Program-made: the position numbers and the translations under genes
Shown here: positions 61,933 through 64,000 of the stretch, one piece after another
Numbering within the stretch: the first letter of the stretch is position 1
How the letters are laid out: every line of letters begins with the position of its first letter
Source of the DNA: Oceanobacillus sojae
Lineage (GTDB): Bacteria; Bacillota; Bacilli; Bacillales; Amphibacillaceae
DNA length: 64,000 nt
Direction: 5' to 3'
NCBI RefSeq assembly: GCF_900162665.1
Contig: NZ_LT727810.1
Coordinates: forward strand, 589,067-653,066
The notes under the pieces: generated by a model
The model's input: the letters and a program-made list of their open reading frames with translations, nothing else
Told to the model about the DNA's origin: nothing
The model's database searches: none

Positions 61933-64000
61933 ATGCTGATGAATAAAGATTATTTTCAGATGAAACAGGAGCAGGCAACAGCGTACTTTCAAATTTTGCA
62001 GGCTCAAATACAACAAGAAAACTTTGCGTTAACATTGGTAGAAACGCTTCATCATTATCAACAATCCAAAAGAAAAACTTGGCTGAATGTAGATAATTGG
62101 AAGCATCAGCCGGGCAAAACATTTATTTTCCAGCTTGCGAAAACGGGCCAGCTTGATTCCTATTTAGAGCGTAGTATTTCATATATCTATTTTCGCGACC
62201 TTGGCAGAGATATTACTTCGGAAGCAATGCAAAAAAGAATAGCTGTTGTTACAGAAGGTGTCAAAAATTATTTGAATAATAAAGAACAGCAAGTACCTTT
62301 CCATGTTACAGAGCTGTATCAAATGGCAGAAAAAGAATCATTGGAAGAGGTTTTCTTTTGGGTATCCGATAAACTGAAGCATGTTTCAGCAATACTTCCT
62401 GACGGATTAGATAAAAATGAAGCGAAAAGAAAAATAATGAAAATTATAGCCGGGATCGTCATGCATGAATTTGAAGAATTAGATGACGGGCTGTCCAAAG
62501 AAACAAGAAGGAAGCTGTTAGATCAGGCGGTTCGTACAGGCTATTATTATGGTTTGACATATCCACTGATTGATGATGTTCTCGATGCGGATATGTTAAC
62601 AGCAGCTGAGAAGAAGTCCTTTGCTTATTTTATCCAGCAAACATTATTAACAGGGGAAGTGCTTCCAGTAAAAGCGGATGACTGGCAGAATAAGCATTGG
62701 GATTTCATTTCTGCAGTGCACGAGGAACTGTCAGAAGCGTTTTATTATTTAAAGTCATGTCAGCCGGAAGAAAATAGACAGATTTTCCTGGAAAATGCTT
62801 ATTTATTTTTCGAAGCACAGGAATTGGACCGGCAAAAGCGGTTAGATAATAACAATTTTACAAATAAAGAACTGTATACATCCGTTATTTTAAAATCAGC
62901 TTCCTCAAGGCTGATAATCCGTTCTTTTAAACCTTTTTCAGAGGTCGAGAATATAGAAACAAATATGTTTTATTATGGGATATATAACCAGCTTGCTGAT
63001 GATTTAACAGATTTGGAGGAAGATCTTGCAAATAATAATGTTACGCCATACACGTATTTTGTTACGTATAGTAAACAGAATACAGGCTTAATAAATCCCT
63101 TTGCCATGTATTGGTCTGTTATTTATTACTTTATCCATAAGCTTTATCCGGGAAAGACAGAGATAAGAGATATTATTTTGGACCGGGCGGTTAATGGTCT
63201 GAAGCGTCTGAAGGCAAGATTAGGAAAAGAACGTTATCAGGCCTTCAAAGAGCAATTTTCCTTTGATGCTGATTTTGACAAAGCTTTAGAAAAAATAGTA
63301 AACCGCAGTCACAATGTGGCATTCTTTGATAAATGGATTCGCGATCAATTTTTAGATACATTAAAACAAAATAAGCAATTAAAGGTACAGTTCATAGCTA
63401 AAATGAAAGCTATAAAAGAACCATTGGAAGAGCATCTTACCTTTGAATCGAAGGGAAATGCATTAAAAGAAGCAGCAAACTACAGCCTGTCAGGCCATGC
63501 CAAGCGTCTACGTCCGATTATGACATGGATCATGGCAAAGGAAGGGCTCCAGCTTCCAGATAATGTAATATTGCCATTAGCAAAATCGGTAGAATTTATG
63601 CATACAGCCTCCCTGATTTTTGATGATTTGCCATCCCAGGATAATGCTTCTGTAAGAAGAGGCAAGCAGACATTACATGAGAAATATAACCATGCAACAG
63701 CTGAACTGACCGGGCTCTGGTTAACACAGCGTGCAGTAGAGGAACAGGCTGCTATCAGGCATCAAGATTCCAATCGGCTTTTGGAGCTTATTGCTTACTC
63801 CACCCGGACAACGCAAAAAATGTGTCAGGGCCAATTCTTTGACCTGCATGCAAAAGGAAGCTCTTTAACACTTGGTGAGTTAAGGCAATTATCGGTTTAT
63901 AAAACCGGCCTTGGATTTGAAGCGGCGCTGATGATGCCGCTTATTATTGCCGGGGAGTCCGATGAGCGTAAGCAGGCAGTTAAGGAGTTAGCTTATCACG
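61933..64000 (+). CDS. Two-module class I isoprenoid synthase (prenyltransferase fusion), 3' truncated by window edge
   Basis: At least 689 residues, open to the window end. From about residue 440 on it is a polyprenyl synthetase: SGHAKRLRP at 520-528 and the first Asp-rich motif FDDLPSQD (Asp564, 565, 570) followed by RRGKQTLHEKY, which is farnesyl/geranyl-type. Residues 1-440 are a second all-helical domain. It carries DDVLDAD (214-220) and, 136 residues later, NQLADDLTDLEED (352-364), spaced like the two metal motifs of class I terpene or squalene/phytoene synthases. GAGGGCGG precedes ATG 61933. Substrate and product are unknown. The second Asp-rich motif of the C-terminal module lies beyond the window. 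Confidence 0.75.
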   Translation, partial: MLMNKDYFQMKQEQATAYFQILQAQIQQENFALTLVETLHHYQQSKRKTWLNVDNWKHQPGKTFIFQLAKTGQLDSYLERSISYIYFRDLGRDITSEAMQKRIAVVTEGVKNYLNNKEQQVPFHVTELYQMAEKESLEEVFFWVSDKLKHVSAILPDGLDKNEAKRKIMKIIAGIVMHEFEELDDGLSKETRRKLLDQAVRTGYYYGLTYPLIDDVLDADMLTAAEKKSFAYFIQQTLLTGEVLPVKADDWQNKHWDFISAVHEELSEAFYYLKSCQPEENRQIFLENAYLFFEAQELDRQKRLDNNNFTNKELYTSVILKSASSRLIIRSFKPFSEVENIETNMFYYGIYNQLADDLTDLEEDLANNNVTPYTYFVTYSKQNTGLINPFAMYWSVIYYFIHKLYPGKTEIRDIILDRAVNGLKRLKARLGKERYQAFKEQFSFDADFDKALEKIVNRSHNVAFFDKWIRDQFLDTLKQNKQLKVQFIAKMKAIKEPLEEHLTFESKGNALKEAANYSLSGHAKRLRPIMTWIMAKEGLQLPDNVILPLAKSVEFMHTASLIFDDLPSQDNASVRRGKQTLHEKYNHATAELTGLWLTQRAVEEQAAIRHQDSNRLLELIAYSTRTTQKMCQGQFFDLHAKGSSLTLGELRQLSVYKTGLGFEAALMMPLIIAGESDERKQAVKELAYH

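Overview
The window is a 64 kb piece of a low-GC Firmicutes chromosome, most likely from the family Bacillaceae. Gene content and order match Bacillus-type genomes: fadN-fadA-fadE followed by a yusI-like gene, gcvH, yusF and yusE homologues and then sufCDSUB; also CwlO, Zur/ZnuBC, YqeB and YfhE. A NaChBac-type sodium channel, a Ca2+ ATPase and the codon usage suggest a halotolerant or alkaliphilic relative such as Oceanobacillus or Virgibacillus. The genus is an inference.

Layout. 1-1821: end of a siroheme operon (sirB fragment, sirC) with a formate/nitrite transporter. 2000-2972: a DinB-like gene and a hypothetical gene facing each other. 3302-10093: a tight seven-gene operon that should make dTDP-4-acetamido-4,6-dideoxygalactose (RfbA, RfbB, WecE, WecD-like) and put it on an exported glycan (GtrB-like transferase, EmrE-like flippase, large polytopic membrane protein). 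10343-13384: a secreted 3D-domain wall protein, then copC/copD. 13580-16827: M42 peptidase and a YtrA-type GntR/ABC operon. 17003-19436: YfhE and an orphan TnpB element. 19468-24279: YqeB/TetR, hemolysin III, DUF1836, luciferase-like oxidoreductase, DedA. 24286-25763: a complete IS3-family element. 25846-26083: a GC-rich block that looks like a structured RNA with its own terminator. 26180-33996: Rpn-family protein under a LexA-like box, aromatic-acid exporter, CwlO, CorC/HlyC protein, VLRF1 protein, SH3 protein. 34216-36239: zur-znuBC. 36697-45903: fatty-acid beta-oxidation operon, sodium channel, DinB protein and the yus genes. 46124-51853: a small gene with a probable AUU start, then the SUF iron-sulfur operon. 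52109-55714: a gene split by an in-frame TAG, a TraB/GumN lipoprotein and a second Rpn nuclease. 56035-61448: nrdDG and a Ca2+ ATPase. 61507-64000: a frameshifted membrane gene and a very large gene running off the edge.

Several regulatory circuits can be read directly: a FadR-type operator before fadN, a Zur box before znuC, twin NrdR boxes before nrdD, a palindromic operator before the GntR gene, a sigma-B-like promoter before the small gene at 46124, and a shared promoter element with nearly equal leader length before the two paralogous coiled-coil wall proteins.

The observations I rate highest are: the right-edge gene (61933 onward), which joins two class I isoprenoid-synthase-like modules in one protein; the GC-rich structured RNA candidate; a perfect 26-nt palindrome lying exactly between the Shine-Dalgarno sequence and the TTG start of the CorC/HlyC gene; the dTDP-Fuc4NAc glycosylation operon; a TnpB with an intact RuvC triad but no zinc-finger cysteines; the in-frame TAG inside a coiled-coil gene; and a family of dispersed inverted repeats, one of which carries a perfect 62-bp palindrome.
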